Below are positions 8,115 to 17,362 of a stretch of 64,000 bases of DNA, one piece after another. Position numbers and translations under genes: made by a program. This stretch comes from Spirochaetia bacterium (GTDB taxonomy: Bacteria; Spirochaetota; Spirochaetia; Treponematales; Breznakiellaceae). The stretch lies in assembly GCA_025997595.1 (NCBI GenBank), contig BNUU01000001.1:1-64000 (forward strand), written 5' to 3'. The number at the start of each line of letters is the position of its first letter. Position 1 is the first letter of the stretch. The notes beneath the pieces are model-generated. The model did not search any database. It was not told the origin of the DNA and saw only the letters and a program-made list of their open reading frames with translations.

Positions 8115-11100
8115 TAGATACTTGTACTCCTTCCAAAGCCGCTCTGTCTGGGCCTTGGCCTTGGCGAGCAGGGCGTCGGCCCGGTCGGGGCTGGCGGCCT
8201 TGAGGCTCTTGAAGCGCACCTCTTTGTACATGAAGTCTTCGATGCTGGTGGTGGCTTCCTTGGAGTCAAGCTGGAAGGGGTTCTTGCCCTGGTCCTTGAG
8301 CCGGGGATCGTAGCGGTACAGGGGCCAAATGCCCGAGGTAACCGCCGCTTTCTGCTGCTCAAGCCCCTTACTCATGTCGATGCCGTGGTTGATGCAGTGG
8401 GAGTAGGCGATGATGATAGAGGCTCCGGGGTAGGATTCCGCTTCGCGGAAGGCCTTGATGGTCTGGGCCATGTTGGCCCCCATGGAGATCCGGGCCACAT
8501 ACACATAGCCGTAGCTCATGGCCTGGGCCCCCAGGTCCTTTTTCACGATGTCCTTACCGGCCGCGGCGAACCGCGCGATGGCCCCCACGGGGGTTGCCTT
8601 GGACATCTGGCCGCCGGTGTTGGAGTACACTTCGGTGTCCATCACCAGGAGGTTCACGTTCCGGTTGGAGGCGATCACGTGGTCCAGGCCGCCGTAGCCG
8701 ATGTCATAGGCCCATCCGTCGCCGCCGAGTACCCAGACCGACCGCTTGATAAAGTGATCCGCCAGGGAGACGAGGAGCTGCGCGGTGTTGTTGGCATTGC
8801 CCTTGAGGGCGGCCTTGAGGTCGTCCACATTTTTGCGCTGGGCGTCGATGGCGGCGTCATCTTCCTGGGTATTGGCCAGAATTTTGTCGATGAGCGCGGC
8901 CTGTATGCCCTCACCCTTGGCCTTGAGCGCGATTTCATGGGCATGTTCGGCCAGCTTGTCGCTGGTAAGCCGCATACCCATGCCGAACTCGGCGGCGTCC
9001 TCGAAGAGGCTGTTGGACCAGACCGGCCCGCGGCCGTCTGCGCGCTTGGCGTAGGGGGTGGTGGGGAGGTTCCCGCCGTAGATAGAGGAACAACCTGTGG
9101 CGTTGGCGATAACCGCCCGGTCGCCGAAGAGCTGGGAAAGGATTTTGACGTAGGGGGTTTCACCGCAGCCGCCGCAGGCCCCGGAGAATTCAAAGAGGGG
9201 CCGCTTGTAGGCAAGGCCCTTGACGGAACCCAGGTTGAGCTCCGCAGTGGGGGTCTCGGGCAGGCTGAGGAAGTAATCCCAGGCTGCCGCCTGTTCGGCG
9301 TGGTACTGGGGATCGTCGGAATAGGGTTTCCACGAGAGGGCGGCAGGTTTGGACGCATCCTTGGATGCGGGGCAGATATTGATACAGACCCCGCATTCCA
9401 TACAGTCCTCCGCGGAAATCACCAGGCAGGTCTTCTTTCCGTCCACCGGTTTGGGCTTGATGGCCGCAGTCTTGAAGCCCGCAGGGGCCTTCGCCGCCTC
9501 GGCATCGCTTAAGTTCTTCATGCGGATACAGGCGTGGGAACAAACCGCGGCGCAGTTACCGCACTGGATACACGCTTCGGGGTTCCAACTGGGCACCCGT
9601 TCCGCTACCGCCCGTTTTTCGTACTGGGTGGTAGCGGTGGGGAAGGTTCCGTCGTTGGGTATCTTTGAAACCGCGAGCTTGTCCCCTTCCTGTACCGAAA
9701 CGGCCCCCAGCACTTCCTGAATCCAGGGATCCCTGGCGGTGGCAAAGGGTTTCTTCATGTGGAGGTTCCCCGAGGGGGTGGAGGGGTACTTCACTTCCTC
9801 AACCGCAGAAAGGGAGGCGTCCACCGTGGAATAGTTGTTCTGCACCACATCGGCGCCCTTCTTGCCGTAGGACTTTTCGATGAAGTGCTTCATCTCTTTG
9901 ACCGCCTCCGTTTCCGGGAGGACTCCGGAAATTTTGAAGTAGGCGGCCTGCATAACCGTGTTGATGCGGTTGCCCATGCCGGTCTTGCGGGCAATTTCGG
10001 CGGCGTTGATCACGTAGAACTTGAGCTTCCTGTCGATGATCCGCTTCTGGGCCTCCAGGGGGATTTCCTTCCATACTTCGGCGGCGCTAAAGGGACTGTT
10101 GAGGAGGAAGGTACCGCCGTTTTTGATGTTGGCCAGCATGTCCAAAACTTCCATATAGGAGAACTTGTGACAGGCCAGGAAGTCCGCTTTGGTGATGAGG
10201 TAGGGCCGGCGGATCGCCTTCCTGCCGAAGCGCAGGTGGGAAATGGTGAATCCCCCGGACTTTTTGGAGTCATAGGAGAAGTAGGCCTGGGCGGAAAGCT
10301 CCGGTTTGGCATCCCCGATGATCTTGATGGAGTTCTTGTTGGCGCCCACGGTCCCGTCGGAACCGAGGCCGTAGAACATGGCTTCGTTCATCCCCTCTTC
10401 CGCAAGGAAGAAGGAATCGTCGTAGGCCAGGCTCTTGCCCAGGATATCATCATTGATACCCACCACAAAGTTGGCGATCTTCTTGCCCGAAAGGTTGTCG
10501 AATACCGCCTTGACCATGGCGGGGGTGAATTCCTTGGAACCAAGGCCGTAGCGGCCGCCCAGAACCACGGGTTCGCCCTTGAAGGGAGCGGTCCCGGCGG
10601 CCAAAGTTTCGGCCAATGCGGTACGCACATCCTGATACAGGGGTTCGCCCAGGGCTCCCGGATCTTTGGTCCGGTCAAGCACGGCAATCGATTTTACCGT
10701 GGCGGGCAGGGCCTTTACAAAGAGGCTTGCATCGAAGGGCCGGTAGAGCCGGACTTTCAACAGGCCGACCTTTTCGCCCTTGTTTGCCAGGTATTCGGTG
10801 GTTTCTTCCACGGTTTCCGCACCGGAACCCATGATGATGATGACCTTTTCGGCATCTTTGGCGCCGAAGTAGTCAAACACATGGTAGGAACGGCCGGTGA
10901 GCTTGGCGTACTTGTCCATTTCAGCCTGAACGATGCCGGGGACCTTCTCGTAGTACCTGTTGACCCCTTCCCGGCCCTGGAAATAGGTGTCGGGGTTCTG
11001 GGCGGTACCGCGGATCGAGGGATTTTCCGGGGTAAGACCCCGTTTGCGGTGGGCCAGGACCAGTTCGTCGTCGATCATCGCCCGCATCACTTCAAAGGAA

Positions 11101-11660
11101 ACTTCTTCAATTTTCTGGTACTCGTGGCTGGTGCGGAAGCCGTCAAAAAAGTGGAGGAAGGGCACCCGGGATCGCAGGGTGGCGGCATGGGCGATAATCG
11201 CCAGATCCATCACTTCCTGCACACTGTTACTGGACAGCATGGCCCAGCCGGTCTGCCGGCAGGCCATCACGTCCTGGTGATCGCCGAAAATCGACAGGGA
11301 ACTGGTGGCCAGCGCCCGGGCGGCGATGTGGAACACCGTGGAGGTAAGCTCCCCGGCGATCTTGTACATATTGGGGATCATCAACAGGAGCCCCTGGGAT
11401 GCCGTAAAGGTGGTGGTCAGCGCCCCGGTGGTCAAGGCCCCGTGGACCGCGCCCGCCGCGCCCGCTTCGCTCTGCATTTCTACAACCTGGGGGATAGTGC
11501 CCCACAGGTTTTTCCGGCCCTGGGCGGAAAACTCGTCGGAGAGTTCCCCCATGGGGCTGGACGGGGTAATCGGGTAAATCGCGATTACTTCACTCAGCGC
11601 ATGGGCCACGTGGGCCGCAGCGTTGTTGCCGTCGATCATAACCATGTTTTTTTCAGCCAT
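8097..11660 (-). CDS. nifJ: Pyruvate:ferredoxin (flavodoxin) oxidoreductase
   Basis: A single-chain, 1187-residue PFOR that oxidatively decarboxylates pyruvate to acetyl-CoA and CO2 while reducing ferredoxin or flavodoxin. It is a central enzyme of anaerobic fermentation and acetogenesis. Domain order is as in the family: N-terminal pyrimidine-binding domain with the YPITPSSPMGE motif (about 30-40), gamma and linker domains, a two-[4Fe-4S] ferredoxin segment (CIQCGNCAAVCSHAC near 700 and CMECGVCINICPA near 757), the proximal-cluster CGGCGETPY, and the TPP site GDGWAYDIGYGG near 985. AGAGGAAA precedes the ATG. The length is full, and it appears monocistronic. Confidence 0.97.
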   Translation of the reverse strand: MAEKNMVMIDGNNAAAHVAHALSEVIAIYPITPSSPMGELSDEFSAQGRKNLWGTIPQVVEMQSEAGAAGAVHGALTTGALTTTFTASQGLLLMIPNMYKIAGELTSTVFHIAARALATSSLSIFGDHQDVMACRQTGWAMLSSNSVQEVMDLAIIAHAATLRSRVPFLHFFDGFRTSHEYQKIEEVSFEVMRAMIDDELVLAHRKRGLTPENPSIRGTAQNPDTYFQGREGVNRYYEKVPGIVQAEMDKYAKLTGRSYHVFDYFGAKDAEKVIIIMGSGAETVEETTEYLANKGEKVGLLKVRLYRPFDASLFVKALPATVKSIAVLDRTKDPGALGEPLYQDVRTALAETLAAGTAPFKGEPVVLGGRYGLGSKEFTPAMVKAVFDNLSGKKIANFVVGINDDILGKSLAYDDSFFLAEEGMNEAMFYGLGSDGTVGANKNSIKIIGDAKPELSAQAYFSYDSKKSGGFTISHLRFGRKAIRRPYLITKADFLACHKFSYMEVLDMLANIKNGGTFLLNSPFSAAEVWKEIPLEAQKRIIDRKLKFYVINAAEIARKTGMGNRINTVMQAAYFKISGVLPETEAVKEMKHFIEKSYGKKGADVVQNNYSTVDASLSAVEEVKYPSTPSGNLHMKKPFATARDPWIQEVLGAVSVQEGDKLAVSKIPNDGTFPTATTQYEKRAVAERVPSWNPEACIQCGNCAAVCSHACIRMKNLSDAEAAKAPAGFKTAAIKPKPVDGKKTCLVISAEDCMECGVCINICPASKDASKPAALSWKPYSDDPQYHAEQAAAWDYFLSLPETPTAELNLGSVKGLAYKRPLFEFSGACGGCGETPYVKILSQLFGDRAVIANATGCSSIYGGNLPTTPYAKRADGRGPVWSNSLFEDAAEFGMGMRLTSDKLAEHAHEIALKAKGEGIQAALIDKILANTQEDDAAIDAQRKNVDDLKAALKGNANNTAQLLVSLADHFIKRSVWVLGGDGWAYDIGYGGLDHVIASNRNVNLLVMDTEVYSNTGGQMSKATPVGAIARFAAAGKDIVKKDLGAQAMSYGYVYVARISMGANMAQTIKAFREAESYPGASIIIAYSHCINHGIDMSKGLEQQKAAVTSGIWPLYRYDPRLKDQGKNPFQLDSKEATTSIEDFMYKEVRFKSLKAASPDRADALLAKAKAQTERLWKEYKYLADRPF

Positions 11661-11749
11661 TTGTTTCCTCTAATTAAGTAGGGTTTTATTTTATCTTAGA
11701 CTTCCGGTTGAAAATATGCAAGAAGCCGCCGCATATAATAAATTTTTCG

Positions 11750-11778
11750 TTGACAGATGGTATACCACGGTTTACTAT
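11750..11778 (+). promoter_or_regulatory. Promoter of the flavoprotein reductase operon
   Basis: TTGACA at 11750-11755 and TACTAT at 11773-11778 are separated by exactly 17 nt, a near-consensus housekeeping promoter. Transcription would start near 11785, 43 nt before the GTG start. Confidence 0.72.
11758..11767. promoter_or_regulatory. Candidate operator TGGTATACCA in the promoter spacer
   Basis: A perfect 10-bp palindrome lies between the -35 and -10 boxes. A related TGGTATATA occurs downstream at about 11789. A repressor bound here would block polymerase. The TetR-type gene two genes downstream is the obvious candidate; this link is inference. Confidence 0.4.
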
Positions 11779-11827
11779 TAGTAATCTCTGGTATATAAAT
11801 AGGTACCATAAGAGCAGGAGGTAACTT

Positions 11828-13687
11828 GTGAAACGGAAAGAAAAAAAAGCTGACGAGCAAAACGTCTTGTCCAGAAGGGATTTTCTCAAAGGCGCAGCCA
11901 TGGGAGCGGGCGCCATCGGTGTGGCTTCGACCGGGCTGCTGGCGGCGGGATGTGCAACCGCGCCGGGGGCCGCAAAAGGTTCAGGCGGCGGCGGGGTTAG
12001 TTCCTATGGCGGCGGGGCCAAGAACTATGAGGTGATCAATACCGATCTGATCATCGTCGGCGCCGGGTTCGGAGCCCAGTCCGCCGCTTTTGAAGCCCTG
12101 GCAAAGGGTAAATCGGTAACGATCATCGAAAAAACCCCCTTCCGCCACGGCGGCGGCACGGGATACAACTGGGACGCTATCGCGACCTGGGTTCCTGAAG
12201 AACAATATGACAAGCAGGAACCATACCTTAAACGGGTGGTTAATCAGGACCTGTATTATAAGGCCAATCAATCAAACCCTAACCGGAATGTCGCCCTGAT
12301 GCTGGCCAACCGGGGCCACTGTCTGCCCGACCGGAACGCGGACGGCTCTTTTCGGCGTTATGTCGATTTTCCCTTTATGCGCGGAGTGGAGGGGGTATTC
12401 CCCCGGACTGATCTGGACGAGCTGGTAAAATCACCCTTGGTACACATCGTAGACTACACCATGGTAACGGATGTCCTGGTGAACAAGGGGCGCTGCCTGG
12501 GGGTGGTAGGGCTGTACCTCCCCACCGGCGACATCCGGATATATCGGGCTAACGCCACGATTGTGGCCACCGGGCCTGCGAACTGGTTTTACGGCTGGAC
12601 CGGTGTATCCGCTTATTCCATCGGAACACCGGACAACACCGGAGATGTGGAAATGGCGGCCTACCGCCACGGTGCGGGGATCGGCGACTCCGAATACGCA
12701 TCCTACGATTTTGCCTCTACCTACCCCGATGGGCTTGGTTTTGGCTGGAACACCATGATGAACCCCGATGCCAATGAATACGGCGCCTTTGCCGACAGGA
12801 ATGGCAAGCAGATTGTAACTGCCGAAAACGGTATAGATCTGCAGCGGATTTTGAATGACCGGGTTTATTTTAATAAAGAATTGGCAAAGCTCATGCTTGC
12901 CGGAGCTGCCACCGATAACGGCGGGCTCCTGGCTAGTCTGGACAATGTGCATCTCCGCCCTGCCATGCAGCATAGTATGACCTTACTGGCAAAATTCGGT
13001 GTTGACCCCTTTAAAGAACGGCTTCCCATCCATGACGAAATCTATGAACGGGGCGGCACTCCGGTGATCAAGGATAATATGATGGCCGAAGACATCGAAG
13101 GCATCTTCTTTGTCCGGGGGGCGGGCATTTCCGGCTCCACAGGCGGCAGTAATCTGATCAGTAATTACCGTTTTGGTTCATACGCCCTGCGCAGCGCCCT
13201 GGAATACATCGAAAAAGCCCCGGCTATAAATACGGTTGATTGGGCTCCGGCGGAAGAAGAATTTAAACGGCTCCATGGACTGCGGACCCGCAAGGTTTCA
13301 GGAGGACTGCGGCCCCATGTCATACGGCACCGTATCCAGACAACCTGCGCTACCTGTATGGGCATACTCAGGGAAACCGCCAAACTCGAAGCGGCAAGCA
13401 AAGAACTTGAGCGGATACGGAAAGAAGACCTCCCCAAAATGGTTGTTTCGGAACAAACCCTTACCTACAACAACGAATGGAAAGAGGCCATCGAAAACTA
13501 CAACCTGCTGGACGCCGCGGAACTGGCTGTTAAGGCAACCCTGATGAGGCCGGAAAGCAGGGGCACCTATTTAAGGCCGGATTTCCAAAACACAGACGAC
13601 GCAAATTGGAAGTGTATGCTGGTTGGCAAAAATGACCGGGGCGCGCCGGTATTCACCAAAAAAGCCATGCCCGAAAGGACCTGGTAA
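11828..13687 (+). CDS. Tat-exported lipoprotein flavoprotein, fumarate reductase/succinate dehydrogenase A family
   Basis: A 619-residue FAD-dependent reductase. The N-terminus has a textbook twin-arginine signal, SRRDFLKG (residues 15-22), a hydrophobic stretch and the lipobox LAAGC, so it should be exported folded and lipid-anchored. A Gly-rich linker follows, then the FAD-binding DLIIVGAGFGAQSA (about 72-85) and the C-terminal ESRGTYLRPDF segment of FrdA/SdhA proteins. The GTG start at 11828 has AGGAGGT 5 nt upstream. The iron-sulfur subunit gene follows 21 bp downstream. The electron acceptor may be fumarate or another unsaturated organic acid; sequence does not decide. There is no cytochrome b or membrane-anchor gene nearby. 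Confidence 0.85.
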   Translation: MKRKEKKADEQNVLSRRDFLKGAAMGAGAIGVASTGLLAAGCATAPGAAKGSGGGGVSSYGGGAKNYEVINTDLIIVGAGFGAQSAAFEALAKGKSVTIIEKTPFRHGGGTGYNWDAIATWVPEEQYDKQEPYLKRVVNQDLYYKANQSNPNRNVALMLANRGHCLPDRNADGSFRRYVDFPFMRGVEGVFPRTDLDELVKSPLVHIVDYTMVTDVLVNKGRCLGVVGLYLPTGDIRIYRANATIVATGPANWFYGWTGVSAYSIGTPDNTGDVEMAAYRHGAGIGDSEYASYDFASTYPDGLGFGWNTMMNPDANEYGAFADRNGKQIVTAENGIDLQRILNDRVYFNKELAKLMLAGAATDNGGLLASLDNVHLRPAMQHSMTLLAKFGVDPFKERLPIHDEIYERGGTPVIKDNMMAEDIEGIFFVRGAGISGSTGGSNLISNYRFGSYALRSALEYIEKAPAINTVDWAPAEEEFKRLHGLRTRKVSGGLRPHVIRHRIQTTCATCMGILRETAKLEAASKELERIRKEDLPKMVVSEQTLTYNNEWKEAIENYNLLDAAELAVKATLMRPESRGTYLRPDFQNTDDANWKCMLVGKNDRGAPVFTKKAMPERTW

Positions 13688-13708
13688 AGGAGAAAGGAGA
13701 GAAACGCT

Positions 13709-14404
13709 ATGCAGATAACCATTAAGAAATACGACCCGGCCCTTGATCCGGCGCCGTATAATGTTACCAAGGAAGTCCCCTACAAGGACAAGATGACCCT
13801 CCTTGAGGCCATTATTTATTTCCACGAAAACCACCAGAGTGTAGCCTATGACTATAGCTGCCACGGTCGAATGTGCGGACGCTGCGCGGTTATGCTGGAC
13901 GGGACTCCCTGTTTAGCCTGCTGTACCCAGCTTCAAAATGGCAATCATACCATTGAACCCCTTAAGGGACACCCGGTTATCCGGGACCTGGTGGTGGATA
14001 AACGGGATTTTGACGACCGGCTGTCCAAACAGTATGTACGGCTCCGCACCGAGCCCATCAATACGGTTGAGTTGGATAAATATGATGTTGTGGCGGCGAA
14101 GACCCTGTATAATATGGTCAACTGTACCCGCTGCGGTTCCTGTGACGCCGCCTGTCCGGTATTCACCGCGAATCCCGATCAGTTTGTAGGGCCCGCCACC
14201 ATGCTTGCCATCGCATTCCGGCATCTGGATTCCTATGATCAGGGGGATCGGGTCCTTGAAGCGGTAAGCAAAGGGCTCTACCGCTGCATCATGTGCGGCC
14301 GCTGCGACCAGGTCTGTCAGCGTTATGAGATCAAGCATATTGAAGCCTGGACCATGCTGCGCCGTGAGGCCGAAAAGAGAAACCTTAAGCCCAGTTATGC
14401 CTAA
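13709..14404 (+). CDS. FrdB/SdhB-like iron-sulfur subunit
   Basis: A 231-residue electron-transfer subunit. The N-terminal [2Fe-2S] ferredoxin domain has CHGRMCGRC plus a downstream Cys. The C-terminal part has CTRCGSCDAACP and CIMCGRCDQVC; the second matches a [4Fe-4S] spacing (CxxCxxCxxxC) but lacks the usual following Pro. There is no signal peptide or membrane span. It is therefore either cytoplasmic or co-exported by hitchhiking on the Tat signal of the preceding flavoprotein, with which it forms an operon (21 bp gap, AGGAGA-type Shine-Dalgarno). A strong terminator follows immediately. Confidence 0.88.
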   Translation: MQITIKKYDPALDPAPYNVTKEVPYKDKMTLLEAIIYFHENHQSVAYDYSCHGRMCGRCAVMLDGTPCLACCTQLQNGNHTIEPLKGHPVIRDLVVDKRDFDDRLSKQYVRLRTEPINTVELDKYDVVAAKTLYNMVNCTRCGSCDAACPVFTANPDQFVGPATMLAIAFRHLDSYDQGDRVLEAVSKGLYRCIMCGRCDQVCQRYEIKHIEAWTMLRREAEKRNLKPSYA

Positions 14405-14424
14405 TTAAAAATTTTTTTCCTCCT

Positions 14425-14457
14425 GCCCGCCGCTTAATTTTGCGGCGGGCTTTTTTT
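14425..14457 (+). terminator. Rho-independent terminator
   Basis: GCCCGCCGC / GCGGCGGGC stem of 9 bp with an 8-nt loop, followed by seven T. It closes the flavoprotein reductase operon. Confidence 0.95.
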
Positions 14458-14488
14458 GTTTCATACAAACAGATATACTCAAGAAGAT

Positions 14489-15058
14489 ATGGCGGACTTA
14501 AAAAAAGTTATCTTTGAAAATGCCCTTGCGTTGATTACCAAAAAAGGATTTGACCAGGTAACCGTCAGCGAAATATGTAAAGCCTGTGATATAACCAAAA
14601 AAACTTTTTACAGTTATTATTCTTCAAAGGACAGGATCCTTTTAGACTTCTATCATGATATGACCGGGCGGGTACTGGAGTCATTACCGGTCATCGTCCA
14701 GGAAAAGCGGCCGGTTGACCTCCTTTGGAAATGCCAGGAAGTCGGCGCGGATATTATCCTTGAGGTCGGTCCGGAACTGATGCGCTCCGTCTATACCTGC
14801 GATTTAATAAACAGGGCCGGTATTAACTCCATGGACAACACTGCTGATTCTATCTACCGGCGCGTTATCCTTGAATATGCGATCCAGGCTCAAAAAAACA
14901 GGGAAATCCGGACAGATGTATCCCCCCAGAATATGATGCGTTTGTATTATGCCGCTACCAATGGAATAGTCCTCGCCTGGATAAACAGCGAAGGCCGCCT
15001 TGATTTAAAAAAAGAATTAGAATGGGCCTTTGAGATACTCTTTCAATGTACGCATTAG
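14489..15058 (+). CDS. TetR-family transcriptional regulator
   Basis: A 189-residue protein with an N-terminal TetR helix-turn-helix: ALALITKKGFDQVTVSEICK, then ACDITKKTFYSYYSSKDRIL (about residues 10-50). The C-terminal ligand domain is unclassified. I chose the ATG at 14489. The frame extends to a TTG at 14456, but that codon lies inside the T-run of the upstream terminator, so it cannot be the normal start. The gene lies after the terminator of the flavoprotein/iron-sulfur operon and may regulate it through the palindrome at 11758; that is inference. Confidence 0.85.
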   Translation: MADLKKVIFENALALITKKGFDQVTVSEICKACDITKKTFYSYYSSKDRILLDFYHDMTGRVLESLPVIVQEKRPVDLLWKCQEVGADIILEVGPELMRSVYTCDLINRAGINSMDNTADSIYRRVILEYAIQAQKNREIRTDVSPQNMMRLYYAATNGIVLAWINSEGRLDLKKELEWAFEILFQCTH

Positions 15059-15080
15059 CGGGCATTTCACCGTTTCATTT

Positions 15081-16643
15081 TTACAAGACCGCAGTCTCCG
15101 CTTTGAGCGCGGGCTTTTTGGCCTGCCGTGAGAGGATACGCATCAACTGGAGAAAATTGTAGATACGCTTGTAGATGTTGAGGACTTGCTGGAGTATGGG
15201 AGCGTTTGTCATGGGTTCCAGGTCTTCCCAGTTGAGGATGAATTCGTGAAAATCCCTGGGGTAATCTTCGTAGATGTTTTTAAGGTTTTGACCGATTACG
15301 ATAAGGGCCTGGGCGGAGGTATTTATCAGATACAGGGCCTGGGCGTTGGTGAACCGGAGGATACGGGCGATGATCCGCTCCTGGTTTTTATTCCGGTCTA
15401 CCCTGGAAATTGCGGCCCGCAGCCGGGCGCCGGCTTCCCCCTCGTCGGAGAGGGAATCGTCAAAGGCGGAAAGCTGGTCGCAGAGCTCCCGGATTTGGCG
15501 GCAGCTGTTGGACATCTTCTGGGATTGCTCCGCTGAGGCCCATTGACCCCGGATAAGGAGCATCTCGCAGAGGGGCAGGATATCCTTTTCAAAAATATCA
15601 AACAGGAAGATCTTGAGGTAGTTGATCCCCTCGGCATAGGTAAAACCTTCAAAATTTCTTTTTTCGTAAATTTCACTGTGCTTGTCGGTGTAGTACCGGA
15701 TACTCTTGATATTAGGGTCATTGAAGATGGTCACCGCCAGTTCATAGACATGGGCGTTTTTTTCGATGTTGAGACAGCCGTTTAGGGCGTTCCGCGCTTC
15801 GAGCTGCCGGTTATTCAGGTAACCCTGGGTGATATGCTCCGCGCTTTCTTTTAGCTTTGGCTGCCAGGCGGGGTTCCGGTCGATGTGGCGTATCATAAGT
15901 TCCAGGATGCCGGATCGCCCGATATCTTTGAGCTGGGAAAGGAGATGGTTCCACTGCTCGGGGGCCACCACATCCACGTCGTTTTTGCAGACCCTGAGCA
16001 CCCGGAGGGCCATTGTCCAGTCCCCATCGGGATCGATGGCGGAGGACAGTTCCAGAAAATCCTTGAGATGATCCGAGAGGACTTCCCCTTTGACCGGCTG
16101 GAATCGGGGCTGGCGGTCGAAATTCTGCTCAGCCAGGCCGGGATCGAATTTTTTAAGGATCAAGAAGAAGTCAAAGGATACGAGGGCGATCAGGGCCAGT
16201 ATCTGGTTGTAACATTCATCGATATCGGCAATGAGGGTCCCCTCAAAGGCGGCGGAGAGGAACGCCAAATCTTCCTGCAAAGCCTGAGAAACCTCGGGCA
16301 GGGGGAGGGTTTGGGCCTGCTGCGCCACATAATCCGCACTGAGCCGCTGCCGGGCATCCAGGTATTTGATGTCCAGAAACGCCTCCACGGTAATTTCCCT
16401 GAGAATATCCGACCGGGGGGCGTTTTGGAGCAAAACCGGGGCATGGGCAACGGTTTGGTACATTTCGTAAAAGAATGCGCCCAGGCTGGGATCTATCAGG
16501 GCGGACCTGGGTTTATAAAACCGGGAATGCTTACTCGCAGAGATATCCCGTGCGAGCCGTTTGAGCATCTTCTTTTTCTCCCTTTCGGGGTCCCTGAACC
16601 CGGAAAGAAAGGAAAAAAGCTTCCCCAGAAAAGCCGGAATCAT
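15081..16643 (-). CDS. Spirochaete-specific DUF5312-like protein, paralogue 2
   Basis: A 520-residue soluble protein, paralogous along its full length to the gene at 5422-7002 (same LIRGQW, FEGFTYAEGINYLK, LSDEGEAGARLRAA, NWEDLEPMTNAPI and NFLQLMRIL blocks). The most divergent part is the N-terminal 150 residues. Function is unknown. The upstream neighbour, a DUF4398-like lipoprotein, ends 13 bp before this start, so the two are probably co-transcribed. In both loci the DUF5312-like gene follows a lipoprotein gene, which hints at an envelope-related role; this is inference. Confidence 0.8.
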   Translation of the reverse strand: MIPAFLGKLFSFLSGFRDPEREKKKMLKRLARDISASKHSRFYKPRSALIDPSLGAFFYEMYQTVAHAPVLLQNAPRSDILREITVEAFLDIKYLDARQRLSADYVAQQAQTLPLPEVSQALQEDLAFLSAAFEGTLIADIDECYNQILALIALVSFDFFLILKKFDPGLAEQNFDRQPRFQPVKGEVLSDHLKDFLELSSAIDPDGDWTMALRVLRVCKNDVDVVAPEQWNHLLSQLKDIGRSGILELMIRHIDRNPAWQPKLKESAEHITQGYLNNRQLEARNALNGCLNIEKNAHVYELAVTIFNDPNIKSIRYYTDKHSEIYEKRNFEGFTYAEGINYLKIFLFDIFEKDILPLCEMLLIRGQWASAEQSQKMSNSCRQIRELCDQLSAFDDSLSDEGEAGARLRAAISRVDRNKNQERIIARILRFTNAQALYLINTSAQALIVIGQNLKNIYEDYPRDFHEFILNWEDLEPMTNAPILQQVLNIYKRIYNFLQLMRILSRQAKKPALKAETAVL

Positions 16644-16656
16644 GTCCCTTGGTCCG

Positions 16657-17244
16657 TTATTTTTTCCGGGAAGCCGCCGTGGCTGCCCCCGCGACTTTCG
16701 CGCTGATATCGCTCAATATTGTCCGGGCGGCCCGGCCTTTGTCCAGGGCATCCTGATAGTCGGCCCCTGCCAGGCTTTGCTCCGCCTGATCCGTGGTGCG
16801 TTTGGCGTCATCAAAATCCCGGTCAATGGCCTTAAAATCAAGCTTGATATTTTTAACCCCCTGGGCGGCGTTGATGGACTTTTCCGTTTCCGCCAGGGTC
16901 GTCTTTACCCCATTTACCAGACCGACCGCTTCATCCCGTACCCGGGCCGCTCCGGTTTTTCCGTCGGCAATGGCCTTATCGGCGGCGCTGATCGCATCGG
17001 CGGCATAATTTTTGGCGGCGTCATACTTTTTGGAATCCGCCTCCGCCTGCATACGGTTCAGGGCTTCCCGGGCGCGGGCCAGGCCGCTTGCCGCATATTT
17101 TACCGCATCGGCGTCATTTTCCGCACGGGTAACCGCGGCTGCTGCGGCCGCCATTTCTTCCGTGGGGGGCTTTGCACAGGCGTTCAGAATCAGGGCGGCC
17201 GCAAGGGCGGCGCATATCAACAGGACCATCTTGCTTTTTTTCAT
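16657..17244 (-). CDS. Ala-rich lipoprotein, DUF4398-like
   Basis: A 195-residue protein beginning MKKSKMVLLICAALAAALIL with lipobox LNAC, so very likely a lipoprotein. The mature region is Ala/Lys/Asp-rich and helical, with repeated AADAISAADKAIADG-like segments suggesting a coiled coil or helical hairpin. It resembles DUF4398 proteins, often periplasmic partners of OmpA-like proteins; here no OmpA domain is fused. AGGAG precedes the ATG. It leads the operon with DUF5312-like paralogue 2. Confidence 0.78.
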   Translation of the reverse strand: MKKSKMVLLICAALAAALILNACAKPPTEEMAAAAAAVTRAENDADAVKYAASGLARAREALNRMQAEADSKKYDAAKNYAADAISAADKAIADGKTGAARVRDEAVGLVNGVKTTLAETEKSINAAQGVKNIKLDFKAIDRDFDDAKRTTDQAEQSLAGADYQDALDKGRAARTILSDISAKVAGAATAASRKK

Positions 17245-17362
17245 CTAAATTCTCCTAAAGGGATTATTGGTTTATTATCGGCTCATTTCCCATTCTACAC
17301 TATTATAAATTATGCGTCCCCATTCAGAATGATTCAAAATGTACCGAAATTGAAACGATAAG

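Noticed and set aside
8385..11681. Very long plus-strand open frames opposite nifJ (up to 640 codons)
   Set aside because: They are shadows caused by the codon bias of nifJ; translations are Gly/His/Val-rich without motifs and the minus-strand PFOR is unambiguous.
14456..14488. Upstream TTG start for the TetR gene
   Set aside because: It lies in the T-run of the preceding terminator, so it would not be on a separate transcript with a ribosome binding site.
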